A stretch of 54,742 nt of DNA, taken from IMG/VR virus record IMGVR_UViG_3300037332_000228, positions 1 through 54,742 of that record; one strand, written 5' to 3'. Position numbers and translations under genes: made by a program. This DNA is from a virus. Under the pieces are notes generated by a model, which ran no database searches, was not told the origin of the DNA, and saw only the letters and a list, made by a program, of their open reading frames with translations. Below, in pieces: positions 16,970 through 24,344 of this stretch (position 1 is the stretch's first letter; each line of letters begins with the position of its first letter).

Positions 16970-17033
16970 TTAGAACAAAGTAGTTGACACCATATTCCAA
17001 TTAGCTTATAACAATAGATATAATAACAAAAGG
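16970..17033 (+). repeat. Duplicated promoter block, copy 2
   Basis: Second copy of the block at 16153-16213, differing at a handful of positions; see that entry. Confidence 0.85.
16984..17012 (+). promoter_or_regulatory. sigma70-like promoter within repeat copy 2
   Basis: TTGACA (16984-16989), 17-bp spacer, TATAAC (17007-17012). Confidence 0.75.
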
Positions 17034-17041
17034 ACGATGCA

Positions 17042-17242
17042 ATGAAAGTTTACATTTATTTAAATAACTGGCAGATTGATTATGGGACGTTCGGTACTGA
17101 TATCGTCTGGGTGTCAGATCGACTACATCCACCATATTCCAGATCTGAAATTAATGTATGTGATCAAGTGGAGTTTTGGGAAGATGGGATCAAACAATGG
17201 TCCAAGGAACATGACGGGGAAATGTCACCAAATTGGATCTGA
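17042..17242 (+). CDS. Hypothetical 66-aa protein
   Basis: Starts MKVYIYLNNWQIDYG; AAAGGACG upstream. Aromatic and acidic, probably a small beta protein. No family is recognised. Confidence 0.55.
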   Translation: MKVYIYLNNWQIDYGTFGTDIVWVSDRLHPPYSRSEINVCDQVEFWEDGIKQWSKEHDGEMSPNWI

Positions 17243-17260
17243 TAAATAGGAGTCTACATA

Positions 17261-17623
17261 ATGCAGAAGACTAAGCTTGCATTTATGGATGCAGAAACAA
17301 AAGAATACTTTGTCAATGATAAATTTGACAAGTTTATTTTTTCATTGGACATCAACAAGGCAAAACTTTACTATAGAGTTCCCGGAGTCCTCGGAATATT
17401 TGAGTGGGTCAGGATCCGAACAAAAACAAAAAGACTATTGACATTGGTCGACGTTGAAGTTAAACTTGATAATACAGGTACATCACAGTATCTCGATGAA
17501 TTACGCGATGACCGACTCAAAGAGTTCCAGCAGCTGGATCTATTGGCAACAAAGAATTTGGAAGAAATGGAGACATCGTCATATTATCGGTGGCGCACGC
17601 TAAGGAAAGAATTTACAACTTAA
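17261..17623 (+). CDS. Hypothetical 120-aa protein
   Basis: Starts MQKTKLAFMDAETKEYF behind AGGAG. The N-terminal half is beta-rich and the C-terminal half helical (YLDELRDDRLKEFQQL). No family is recognised. It lies directly upstream of the NadM-Nudix gene. Confidence 0.6.
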   Translation: MQKTKLAFMDAETKEYFVNDKFDKFIFSLDINKAKLYYRVPGVLGIFEWVRIRTKTKRLLTLVDVEVKLDNTGTSQYLDELRDDRLKEFQQLDLLATKNLEEMETSSYYRWRTLRKEFTT

Positions 17624-17644
17624 TTAACCAAAGGAGTTTTGGTA

Positions 17645-18658
17645 ATGACTAAAGAATTTGATACACTTGTAACGGTAATGAGGATGCAACCGTTCCACCT
17701 CGGTCACCAAGCAGTGATTGACGCTGCATTGAAAAATGCACATGAAGTAGTAGTGGTAATTGGATCCAGTTTCCAACCACGAACCACAAAAAACCCATTT
17801 ACATTTGAAGAACGCGAAGCCATGGTGCTTGCATGTTATCCTGATCAACCAGTCCGAGTGGTTGGTGTTCGGGACTATCCTTATGACGATAATGCTTGGG
17901 TGTCTGCTGTTCAATATGCAGTGGATTCGGTTAAGACTGGTACTCGAACAGGGTTGATTGGGCACTCCAAAGATTCAAGTTCATACTACTTGAAAATCTT
18001 TCCAAATTGGCGGAAACATGTGGAGGTTGAAAATTATCAGGGTATTAACGCAACTGATATCCGAGCAGATTTATTCTCCAATGGGATACACTTCATTGGT
18101 GGTGATTTGATGCCGACACCAGCCCTCAAATCCATGTCGATCTCGTTGTTGGAAGGAACATGGTGGTCTGAACTCAAAGAGGAATATACGCAGATTAAAG
18201 CATACCATGAGGAATGGCAAGTGGCACCAAAACCACCAACCTTTGTGACAACAGATGCAGTGATTGTACAATCTGCTCATGTATTGTTAATCAAGCGTGG
18301 TAACTTCCCGTTCAAAGGGTGTTGGGCATTGCCAGGTGGGTACCTCGAAAAAGACAAGACAATTGAGGGAAACATGATCAAAGAACTCAGAGAAGAAACG
18401 TGCATCAAACTTCCTGCCAAGGTTCTTAAAGGTTCCATCAAGTCAACTCAAGTGTTTGATCACCCTGAACGTGATCCCAGAGGTCGTACCGTTACACACG
18501 CCTTTTATATTGATCTTGGATTTCCAGATGAAAAACTGCCCCGTGTAAAGGGAGCAGACGATGCAGTCCACGCAGAATGGGTTCCTCTCAGCCAAGTATC
18601 AAGTGACAACATGGCGTTTGACCACTACTCTATTATTTCACACTTTGTAAAAATTTGA
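17645..18658 (+). CDS. nadM: Bifunctional NMN adenylyltransferase / Nudix hydrolase
   Basis: A 337-aa product. The N-terminal domain has MQPFHLGH (14-21) and INATDIR (about 134-140), the nucleotidyltransferase motifs of NadM-type enzymes that convert NMN and ATP to NAD+. The C-terminal domain has a Nudix box (GGYLEKDKTIEG then KELREET, 231-252) with its catalytic glutamates; the usual Gly after EET/EEx is Cys. This architecture is known from Synechocystis slr0787 and from phages, where the Nudix half acts on ADP-ribose. With NadV 2.3 kb downstream it completes nicotinamide to NAD+. The start at 17645 follows AAGGAG. Confidence 0.92.
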   Translation: MTKEFDTLVTVMRMQPFHLGHQAVIDAALKNAHEVVVVIGSSFQPRTTKNPFTFEEREAMVLACYPDQPVRVVGVRDYPYDDNAWVSAVQYAVDSVKTGTRTGLIGHSKDSSSYYLKIFPNWRKHVEVENYQGINATDIRADLFSNGIHFIGGDLMPTPALKSMSISLLEGTWWSELKEEYTQIKAYHEEWQVAPKPPTFVTTDAVIVQSAHVLLIKRGNFPFKGCWALPGGYLEKDKTIEGNMIKELREETCIKLPAKVLKGSIKSTQVFDHPERDPRGRTVTHAFYIDLGFPDEKLPRVKGADDAVHAEWVPLSQVSSDNMAFDHYSIISHFVKI

Positions 18659-18670
18659 GGGTAATTATAG

Positions 18671-18820
18671 ATGAAAACGTTTAAATGGGTGTTGGCCGCA
18701 AGTGGAGGGTTCTTTGTTTTATATGGAAGTGTATTCTATAGCACACCTTACCCAGTACTAATAGGAGTCGCATGTCTCATGTATCTGGCGTATATTCATT
18801 ATACTGATAATGACAAATAA
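18671..18820 (+). CDS. Small membrane protein
   Basis: A 49-aa product with two hydrophobic stretches (WVLAASGGFFVLYGSVF and VLIGVACLMYLAYI). It lies 12 bases after the NadM-Nudix stop; the ribosome site is weak (GAGGG). Unknown role. Confidence 0.5.
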   Translation: MKTFKWVLAASGGFFVLYGSVFYSTPYPVLIGVACLMYLAYIHYTDNDK

Positions 18821-18836
18821 GTTCTAATGAATTCAG

Positions 18837-18865
18837 TTGATATTGAAATATGAGTGTGCTAGTTT
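18837..18865 (+). promoter_or_regulatory. Probable sigma70-like promoter
   Basis: TTGATA (18837-18842), 17-bp spacer, TAGTTT (18860-18865), 25 bases before the next ATG. Weaker than most in the window. Confidence 0.45.
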
Positions 18866-18889
18866 GGTAACAACAACAAGGAAGAAACA

Positions 18890-19105
18890 ATGGAAAATTT
18901 AATCAAGGCACTACAGATGATTCAATCCAAGATGACAAAGGATGTTGCATTTCCAACATGTTGTGATCATGACGTACTCAGAGTATTTGCAGGAATTGAT
19001 CCTTCACACTTTACATTGGAAGAACTCGATCAATTGACAGACTGGGGATTCGATTGGGATGATGACGACGAATGTTTCGAGTCCAGCTGGTACGGGAGTT
19101 GCTGA
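18890..19105 (+). CDS. Conserved small phage protein (HDVL...SSWYGSC)
   Basis: A 71-aa product. The pattern CCDHDVLRVFAGI ... LDQLTDWGFDWDDDD ... SWYGSC resembles small phage proteins that share an HDVL start and a GSC end. GGAAG lies upstream of the ATG. Function unknown. Confidence 0.65.
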   Translation: MENLIKALQMIQSKMTKDVAFPTCCDHDVLRVFAGIDPSHFTLEELDQLTDWGFDWDDDDECFESSWYGSC

Positions 19106-19106
19106 C

Positions 19107-19379
19107 ATGCCATATGGTGATTATGATGGACCTGACAAACCAGACAAGGGATTGAAACATGGGAGTTGCAACCGAACACGGTGTCAGGACTCCCCAGCAA
19201 TACATTACAACCACGGATCATATGCATGGTATTGTACTGGGTGTATGCTTGAGATAAATGATGCGTGGGCAAGGGATAATTGGGCACGAAATTTTTCAGC
19301 CCATAATCATCCACAATTTGAAACAAATGAACAAATGATAGACCGCGGCGCATTGAGCGAGAAAACAAAAGGAAATTGA
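19107..19379 (+). CDS. Small zinc-ribbon phage protein
   Basis: A 90-aa product starting MPYGDYDGPDKPDK. CNRTRCQ (about residues 20-26) and YCTGC (about 42-46) supply four cysteines for a zinc ribbon; the remainder is polar. Similar CNRxxC...YCxxC proteins are frequent in phage early regions. The start lies one base after the previous stop. Role unknown. Confidence 0.65.
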   Translation: MPYGDYDGPDKPDKGLKHGSCNRTRCQDSPAIHYNHGSYAWYCTGCMLEINDAWARDNWARNFSAHNHPQFETNEQMIDRGALSEKTKGN

Positions 19380-19380
19380 A

Positions 19381-19557
19381 ATGACAACAGTGGGCGAACT
19401 CATTAAACGATTGGCAGACTTTGATCTGGGCATGCCTGTTTATTTTGAAACAGTCAATGATAACTCAGCAGAAATGAAATCAATTGACGACAATCTTTAT
19501 TCTGGCCATGGAAGATACCGTGGCGTTTACATTGAATTGGATGAGGGACAAAAATGA
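19381..19557 (+). CDS. Hypothetical 58-aa protein
   Basis: Product MTTVGELIKRLADFDLGMPV...; the first half matches the common phage pattern TVGELIxxLxxxDxxxPV of small proteins with a beta-alpha-beta unit. AAAGGAAA upstream; stop overlaps the next ATG. Confidence 0.6.
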   Translation: MTTVGELIKRLADFDLGMPVYFETVNDNSAEMKSIDDNLYSGHGRYRGVYIELDEGQK

Positions 19558-19661
19558 AACGAACAGTTAGAATTGCATTGAGAATGATTGGACTACCTTT
19601 GATTATATCTTTTCAGATGTTAGTGGCAGTGAGTACATTGATTTACATGTTAAAGGACTAA
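19554..19661 (+). CDS. Very small single-helix membrane protein
   Basis: A 35-aa product with one hydrophobic helix (IGLPLIISFQMLVAVSTLIYM) and a basic N-terminus. Coupled by ATGA to the gene before. GAGGG lies upstream. Confidence 0.45.
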   Translation: MKRTVRIALRMIGLPLIISFQMLVAVSTLIYMLKD

Positions 19662-19665
19662 ATCT

Positions 19666-19950
19666 TTGAAACCCCTGGGAAATTTTATTCCTCTACTGAT
19701 TGGCTCCGCGACGAGGTCCAAAATTTCAAACAGTTCTGGTGGTCGTTTTTCAAATGAACGTATATACGAAGTGGAATACGTGTCCAATGAAGGCGGCAAA
19801 TTTGGAGAGTATGTTGTTGCTGAAGACGAATGTGACGCCATGGATCTTGTGGCAAACAATTTTTACTTTATGTACATAGTATCTTGTGAATATATTCGAG
19901 CGGCCACAGATGAAGAAATCAGAATAGGAGAAGTATATGACTCTGCGTAA
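19666..19950 (+). CDS. Hypothetical 94-aa protein
   Basis: TTG start at 19666, chosen because AAGGA lies 8 bases upstream and no ATG precedes the main body. Product MKPLGNFIPLLIGSATR...; the second half (RIYEVEYVSNEGGKFGEYVV) is beta-rich. No family is recognised. Confidence 0.55.
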   Translation: MKPLGNFIPLLIGSATRSKISNSSGGRFSNERIYEVEYVSNEGGKFGEYVVAEDECDAMDLVANNFYFMYIVSCEYIRAATDEEIRIGEVYDSA

Positions 19951-20239
19951 AATACCGCTCAAACCGCTGGAAAATGTATATGGTGACAAGCAATTCGATT
20001 ACAAATATGTTGATGCCATGAAACCTAGGCTGGTCAGACACCAAGAACTGCTTCGGATCGCACAGACTGGCCCGATCATTATCAATTGGGAGGGCTACTT
20101 TGTTTATACAAAAGATCTCAGAGAATTGGTCAAAATGAAGGCTTTGGTTATGAAACGCGACTACATATCAACCCGAAGGAAAATGAGCAAGTTGCACATT
20201 ACCGAACTGGGACAAACACTTTTAGGAGAAACAAAATGA
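19937..20239 (+). CDS. Hypothetical basic protein
   Basis: A 100-aa basic product (MTLRKIPLKPLENVYG...), with AGGAG upstream; the C-terminal half has an HTH-like feel (LHITELGQTLLGE) that may indicate nucleic-acid binding. No family is assigned. Confidence 0.6.
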   Translation: MTLRKIPLKPLENVYGDKQFDYKYVDAMKPRLVRHQELLRIAQTGPIIINWEGYFVYTKDLRELVKMKALVMKRDYISTRRKMSKLHITELGQTLLGETK

Positions 20240-20469
20240 CAATCAATATTGAAATTTCAGGACATTCAGGCGTAGGAAAAACCACAGTGGCCGCCTATAT
20301 CAATCGAATCCTCAACGATCATGGCTTTGACGTAACGGTGACAGATGATGATAAGCAAGCGGTATTCGACTCAAAGGCCACTGACGAAGCACTGGCTCGA
20401 ATCACAACACAGCCTATTAAAATCACCTGCAAGCAATTGCCAAGAAACACACTGGATATGACAATATGA
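20236..20469 (+). CDS. Short P-loop NTPase
   Basis: A 77-aa product starting MTINIEISGHSGVGKTTVAAY; Walker A GHSGVGKTT is at residues 9-17. A following DVTVTDDD stretch may be the next strand. This is too short for a whole kinase, so it is either a phage mini-P-loop protein or a remnant. TTAGGAGAAAC precedes the ATG and the stop overlaps the next gene. Confidence 0.6.
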   Translation: MTINIEISGHSGVGKTTVAAYINRILNDHGFDVTVTDDDKQAVFDSKATDEALARITTQPIKITCKQLPRNTLDMTI

Positions 20470-20888
20470 AAACATTACACAACAAAGGATGGCTTCTTAA
20501 AATCTCTTCATGGGAAAATGATGGAGATCATAAAAACACTGTTGAATTGGCAGCGAACAGTTCTGAAAAGGCAAAGCAGATGTTTGAATTTGCAAGTCTT
20601 TTTAAAGATACTGAAAGATCTAATCGTATCGGGAACATATATGAACCAGATGATCGAGATATTCAAAATATCTTGCGAGTAGCAAATGCCTTTATTGTAA
20701 AATACCCCGGGTTCATCGAAACCCAAGACGGAGACGACGATGAACTGATTGTAGAATGTTTCATCGAAACAGCATATGACTACGGCCTTACTAGAGGCGA
20801 GCAATATACTAGACTGTGTGAAACAGTAAAAGTTCTATATTTTCCAGAAGATGTACTTTATGAAGATGTAACAAAAGAATATCGTTGA
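20466..20888 (+). CDS. Hypothetical 140-aa acidic protein
   Basis: Product MKTLHNKGWLLKISSWEND..., acidic, coupled by ATGA. The pattern WENDGDHKNT with a long helical middle recurs among phage proteins, as far as I can recall. Its end overlaps the nadV promoter. Confidence 0.6.
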   Translation: MKTLHNKGWLLKISSWENDGDHKNTVELAANSSEKAKQMFEFASLFKDTERSNRIGNIYEPDDRDIQNILRVANAFIVKYPGFIETQDGDDDELIVECFIETAYDYGLTRGEQYTRLCETVKVLYFPEDVLYEDVTKEYR

Positions 20889-20915
20889 CAAACAACATGA
20901 CATGTGTTATAAATA
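20885..20915 (+). promoter_or_regulatory. nadV promoter: sigma70-like with overlapping T4-late motif
   Basis: TTGACA (20885-20890), 17-bp spacer, TATAAA (20908-20913). The -10 extends to TATAAATA (20908-20915), an exact match to the T4 late promoter element, so nadV could be transcribed early and late. Confidence 0.65.
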
Positions 20916-20944
20916 ACAATATCATTAACTAGAGGAGTTCTATA

Positions 20945-21721
20945 ATGAAAAATATTCTAAGCCTGCTTACTTCCATCATGCGTACCGATGGATACAAAAC
21001 TTCACAATTCTTACAATACCCAGCTGATACCCAATACATCAGCTCATATATTGAATCGCGCGGCGGCGCTGACACCAGTGTATTCTTTGGTCTACAAGCA
21101 TTCATCAAAGACTACATGCAAACCCCCATTACTCAATCTGATATCAACTTTGCAGAAGCAGTTTTTACAAAGTATGGTACTCCCTTCAACCGAGCGGGGT
21201 GGGAGATCATCGTCAACGAGTTTGATGGATATCTGCCACTGGAGATTGAAGCGGTTCCAGAAGGTACTGTGATGGCAACCAGAAACATCCAAGTTCAAGT
21301 TGTAAATACTGATCCCAGAATGGGATGGTTGACATCATATGTTGAGACTGCTCTGCTACGTGGGGTATGGTATCCTTCAACTGTGGCAACCAAGTCACGT
21401 GATATGAAGGTGATGATTGCACAAGCACTGTTCAAGTCCAGTGACATTCCAGTTGATATTCTAATGGGGCCTGTGTTGAATTTCACTCTCAATGATTTTG
21501 GTGCTCGTGGGGCAAGTTCAACAGAAACAGCCGTTCTTGGTGGGATGAGTCACCTTGTAAATTTCTGGGGCAGTGACACAATTGAGGGCATGATTGGCGC
21601 ACATGTTTACTACTCCGCTGATGTTACAGACATGTCTGCGTCTGTTGTAGCAGGGTCAATCCCTGCAAGTGAACACTCAATTTCTAGTTCATGGGCGACC
21701 GCTGCTCCGACGCCGGAATGA
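20945..21721 (+). CDS. nadV: Nicotinamide phosphoribosyltransferase, N-terminal part of split NadV
   Basis: A 258-aa product. MRTDGYKTSQFLQYP, GLQAFIKDYM and LNDFGARGASS are NAMPT/NadV signatures; SIPASEHS contains the catalytic histidine (His244). The family continues for another 200-250 residues after this point, but here the frame ends with a tail of about eight unrelated residues (ATAAPTPE). The missing half is encoded at 23095, after an endonuclease gene. NadV joins nicotinamide and PRPP to give NMN. AGAGGAG lies before the ATG. The gene is probably functional as a two-piece enzyme, though a dead gene cannot be excluded. Confidence 0.9.
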   Translation: MKNILSLLTSIMRTDGYKTSQFLQYPADTQYISSYIESRGGADTSVFFGLQAFIKDYMQTPITQSDINFAEAVFTKYGTPFNRAGWEIIVNEFDGYLPLEIEAVPEGTVMATRNIQVQVVNTDPRMGWLTSYVETALLRGVWYPSTVATKSRDMKVMIAQALFKSSDIPVDILMGPVLNFTLNDFGARGASSTETAVLGGMSHLVNFWGSDTIEGMIGAHVYYSADVTDMSASVVAGSIPASEHSISSSWATAAPTPE

Positions 21722-21733
21722 CTTAAGAACATA

Positions 21734-21765
21734 AATACATGCATAAAAGGAATTATGCATGTATT
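21734..21765 (+). promoter_or_regulatory. Hairpin hiding the endonuclease start, with late-promoter-like motif
   Basis: Perfect 13-bp inverted repeat (21734-21746 / 21753-21765). The loop is AAGGAA, the ribosome site, and the 3' arm holds the ATG at 21759. CATAAATA at 21730-21737, one base from the T4 late element, would start transcripts inside the 5' arm and so free the ribosome site. Confidence 0.65.
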
Positions 21766-23093
21766 ACACAATCTACAAGATAACAAACATAATGAACAAT
21801 AAAATTTATATAGGAAGACACAAAACCATGGACTTAGATGATGGCTATATGGGTTCAGGTACTCGAATCTGCGCTGCCATTAAAAAATATGGGGTTGATA
21901 ACTTCTTAAAGGAAATAATATTACAATGTGATAATTATAATGATATGATACTGCGTGAGTCTGAGATGGTGAACTCCGAGTTTGTGAAGTGCGATAGCAA
22001 TTACAACGTCATACCAGGTGGGGACGGATTTAATACTACCGGAATGGTGAGTGCAATATTGGTAGAAACTGGAGAAAATGTTTTTATTAGATCTGAAGAC
22101 TATCAAAAAAACAAGAATAAATATACCACTGCATCTTCTGGATTTGTCACGGTTTGGTGTGATATCAATGAAAAATATCATAGAATTACCACTTCTGAAT
22201 TTGACGGTGATATTCACCGTGCTATAGCCAAGGGCAGAACCTCGGTATGGAATTCTGAAAAGAATAGATTCCACAAAATCCCATCTTCTGATTACGACAG
22301 ACATATACATAGAACCCCATCAGATGGTTTCGTACGGGCGAGACGCATAGGAGAACCCCAATTTAGAAGTGTACCATGTCATGAATATAAAGAAAATAAA
22401 ACTCAATTTGAAACACCGTCCTCGGGCAAACGATCAGTGAAACATAAAGTAACTGGAGAGACATCTTCTATTGGCGTTCACGAATTCGACCAGTTTATAC
22501 ATGAAAGTGTATTCGGCGGAATCGTGGCAATGAAAAACGGAGTTCGACAATATGTAACAGCTGACGAATATTACAATGATAACAGTATGAAAGTAACTGC
22601 GTCTGGAAATGTGACAGCATATGATACAATTGAGAATAGAATAAGGCATGTTCCTTCAGAAGAATATAGACGCAATAAGTCTAGATATCTAGCAAACGGC
22701 AGTGGTACGGTTACAGTAATTGACAAGAAATCAAAAGAGCAGCTCACAATTACGACTGAAGAATTTCATAAAAACAAAGATCTTTATAACACTCCTTCTA
22801 CTGGCAAGAGAACAGTATGGTTGATAACTGATAAAGTATTTAAAAATATACTTAAAGAAGATTTTGACAGAAAATATCACGCATATGCGTCTGATAAACA
22901 TCTGATATGCACTGATGCTAGCGGTGAAGTTATCTTTGATTATTTTGGATCTAAAAGAGATTTTTGTGATTTATACCCGGAGTCATTATATAATGCGGCT
23001 AAAAAAAGTACAAAAATGTGGAAACCATATACAAGAGACAAACGACTAGAAATGTTTAATGGATGCAACTTCGAAAACAGAAAATGGAGATAA
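21759..23093 (+). CDS. GIY-YIG homing endonuclease inserted in nadV
   Basis: A 444-aa product. Residues 1-90 are a GIY-YIG nuclease: YTIYKITN (3-10), IYIGRH (18-23) with the catalytic Arg, DDGYMGSGT, and Glu in LRESEMV. Residues about 110-400 hold eight or so degenerate repeats of 35-40 aa, each with a GxVxV...I...EF/EY core, presumably DNA-binding modules. It sits exactly between the two nadV pieces, in the same orientation. No group I intron core fits in the 40 bases before it, so it is a freestanding gene rather than an intron ORF. Its stop precedes the nadV 3' part ATG by one base. Confidence 0.88.
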   Translation: MYYTIYKITNIMNNKIYIGRHKTMDLDDGYMGSGTRICAAIKKYGVDNFLKEIILQCDNYNDMILRESEMVNSEFVKCDSNYNVIPGGDGFNTTGMVSAILVETGENVFIRSEDYQKNKNKYTTASSGFVTVWCDINEKYHRITTSEFDGDIHRAIAKGRTSVWNSEKNRFHKIPSSDYDRHIHRTPSDGFVRARRIGEPQFRSVPCHEYKENKTQFETPSSGKRSVKHKVTGETSSIGVHEFDQFIHESVFGGIVAMKNGVRQYVTADEYYNDNSMKVTASGNVTAYDTIENRIRHVPSEEYRRNKSRYLANGSGTVTVIDKKSKEQLTITTEEFHKNKDLYNTPSTGKRTVWLITDKVFKNILKEDFDRKYHAYASDKHLICTDASGEVIFDYFGSKRDFCDLYPESLYNAAKKSTKMWKPYTRDKRLEMFNGCNFENRKWR

Positions 23094-23094
23094 T

Positions 23095-23844
23095 ATGATT
23101 GAAGATAACCATAATGAAAAAGCGTATATTAAACATATGCTTACCCTATTAGGCCCGGGGAAAACAGTGGCCATTGTTGCAGATACATATGATGTGTATA
23201 ATTTTTGTAGATTAGTAGGGGAACTCAAGGTTCAAGTGATTGCATCCGGAGGCACTCTGGTTGTACGGCCAGACTCTGGTAATCCGGTTACTGTGCCAAT
23301 CGAAATCCTTGACATACTGTCAGAGCAGTTTGGCTATACAGTAAACAGCAAAGGGTTCAAGGTGTTAGCACAACGTGAAGATGGGTCCGCCATTGTGAAA
23401 GTCATCCAAGGTGATGGCCTTGATGTGGTCACCATGAAACAATTACTGGACAATGTGATTGAGGCTGGATACAGTGTGGAAAACATTGCGCTGGGCATGG
23501 GCGGCGGACTCTTGCAAAAAGTAGACCGTGACACTCTGAAATATGCCATGAAGGCTTCTGCCAGATGTGATTCAGATGGAGTGTGGCATGATGTATTCAA
23601 AGATCCTATTACTGATCCAGGTAAGACTTCCAAGAAAGGTCGGCTGGGACTGATCTACGAATGTGGAGTTGGTTCATGTGGTTACAGGACACTGCCCAAG
23701 AAATTTGCAGATGAAAAGAACAATCTGCTCCGTGAAGTATATCGCAATGGCAAATTGTTGATTGAAGATGACTTTGAAACGGTGCGAGTCCGCGGTGCAC
23801 TTGTTGAGTCCGAATATAATCCACAGATTTCTGAACGCTACTGA
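23095..23844 (+). CDS. nadV: Nicotinamide phosphoribosyltransferase, C-terminal part of split NadV
   Basis: A 249-aa product. VAIVADTYDVYN, VVRPDSGNP (Arg58 and Asp60, which bind PRPP/NMN phosphate in NAMPT), IQGDGLD and GMGGGLLQKVDRDT are NAMPT C-terminal motifs, and SEYNPQISERY ends the protein as expected. The ATG at 23095 has GGAGA 4 bases upstream and starts one base after the endonuclease stop, suggesting coupled translation; an in-frame ATG at 23059 inside the endonuclease gene is the alternative. The catalytic His is on the other polypeptide, so activity needs both pieces. Confidence 0.9.
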   Translation: MIEDNHNEKAYIKHMLTLLGPGKTVAIVADTYDVYNFCRLVGELKVQVIASGGTLVVRPDSGNPVTVPIEILDILSEQFGYTVNSKGFKVLAQREDGSAIVKVIQGDGLDVVTMKQLLDNVIEAGYSVENIALGMGGGLLQKVDRDTLKYAMKASARCDSDGVWHDVFKDPITDPGKTSKKGRLGLIYECGVGSCGYRTLPKKFADEKNNLLREVYRNGKLLIEDDFETVRVRGALVESEYNPQISERY

Positions 23845-23851
23845 ATCCAAA

Positions 23852-23881
23852 ATGGCCCAAATGGTTTTCTGTTTGGGCCAT
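23852..23881 (+). terminator. Terminator after nadV
   Basis: Perfect 10-bp stem (ATGGCCCAAA / TTTGGGCCAT) with a 10-base loop, 7 bases after the nadV stop. Confidence 0.65.
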
Positions 23882-23882
23882 C

Positions 23883-24122
23883 ATGTCGGATGACATCACT
23901 AACAGCAAAGAAAACGGTAATTCAATGATAGCTACATTCCAACTAAAATTTGAAACTAGAATCCAGAGGTTTCTCTGGAAACTGGGACCCAAGAATAGAA
24001 AATACATTCTAAAATTATTTAGGGCATGGACACTGGAAGATGATTTATATGAAATCCTAGCTGAAGAAATACAAACTGAAATCAACAAAGAAATTATGGA
24101 AGTTTTGATGCGTGATCAATGA
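23883..24122 (+). CDS. Hypothetical protein of doubtful start
   Basis: A 79-aa frame; the part from about residue 15 (MIATFQLKFETRIQRF) is helical and protein-like. No good ribosome site precedes either ATG (23883 or 23925), and the first falls on the terminator arm. It may be a decayed gene in the scarred region after nadV. Confidence 0.35.
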   Translation: MSDDITNSKENGNSMIATFQLKFETRIQRFLWKLGPKNRKYILKLFRAWTLEDDLYEILAEEIQTEINKEIMEVLMRDQ

Positions 24123-24190
24123 TGTGCATTTGCTGACATCATACTCAATATTGGTAAATATGAACACACTCACATATCAGGATCAGCAGC

Positions 24191-24334
24191 ATGAGACTTT
24201 CAGAAATATCACAGATAAAATTCTACCACGGCAGCATGACAGAACTTGATGTTGGCACTGTGTTGAAACTGTTCGGACACGGACAAATCTGAAAGAATCA
24301 GAATATAATCCACAACCAATTGAACGATTCTAAA
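24191..24334 (+). pseudogene. Recombination scar: broken YHGSM gene start fused to a second nadV tail
   Basis: From ATG 24191 a 33-codon frame reads RLSEISQIKFYHGSMTELDVGTVL and stops at 24292; the FYHGSM...LxVGTVL pattern resembles the start of ADP-ribosyltransferase-like phage proteins. Right after it, in another frame, ESEYNPQPIERF and a stop (about 24296-24334) mirrors the NadV ending ESEYNPQISERY. A promoter-like CTGACA..TAAATA precedes it at 24133-24160. This looks like a deletion joining two former genes. Confidence 0.6.
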
Positions 24335-24344
24335 CAAAACCTAA

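Noticed and set aside
21722-23094. Group I intron or intein interrupting nadV
   Set aside because: Only about 40 bases separate the first nadV piece from the endonuclease start and one base follows it, leaving no room for an intron core; stop codons on both sides exclude an in-frame intein. A freestanding insertion fits better.
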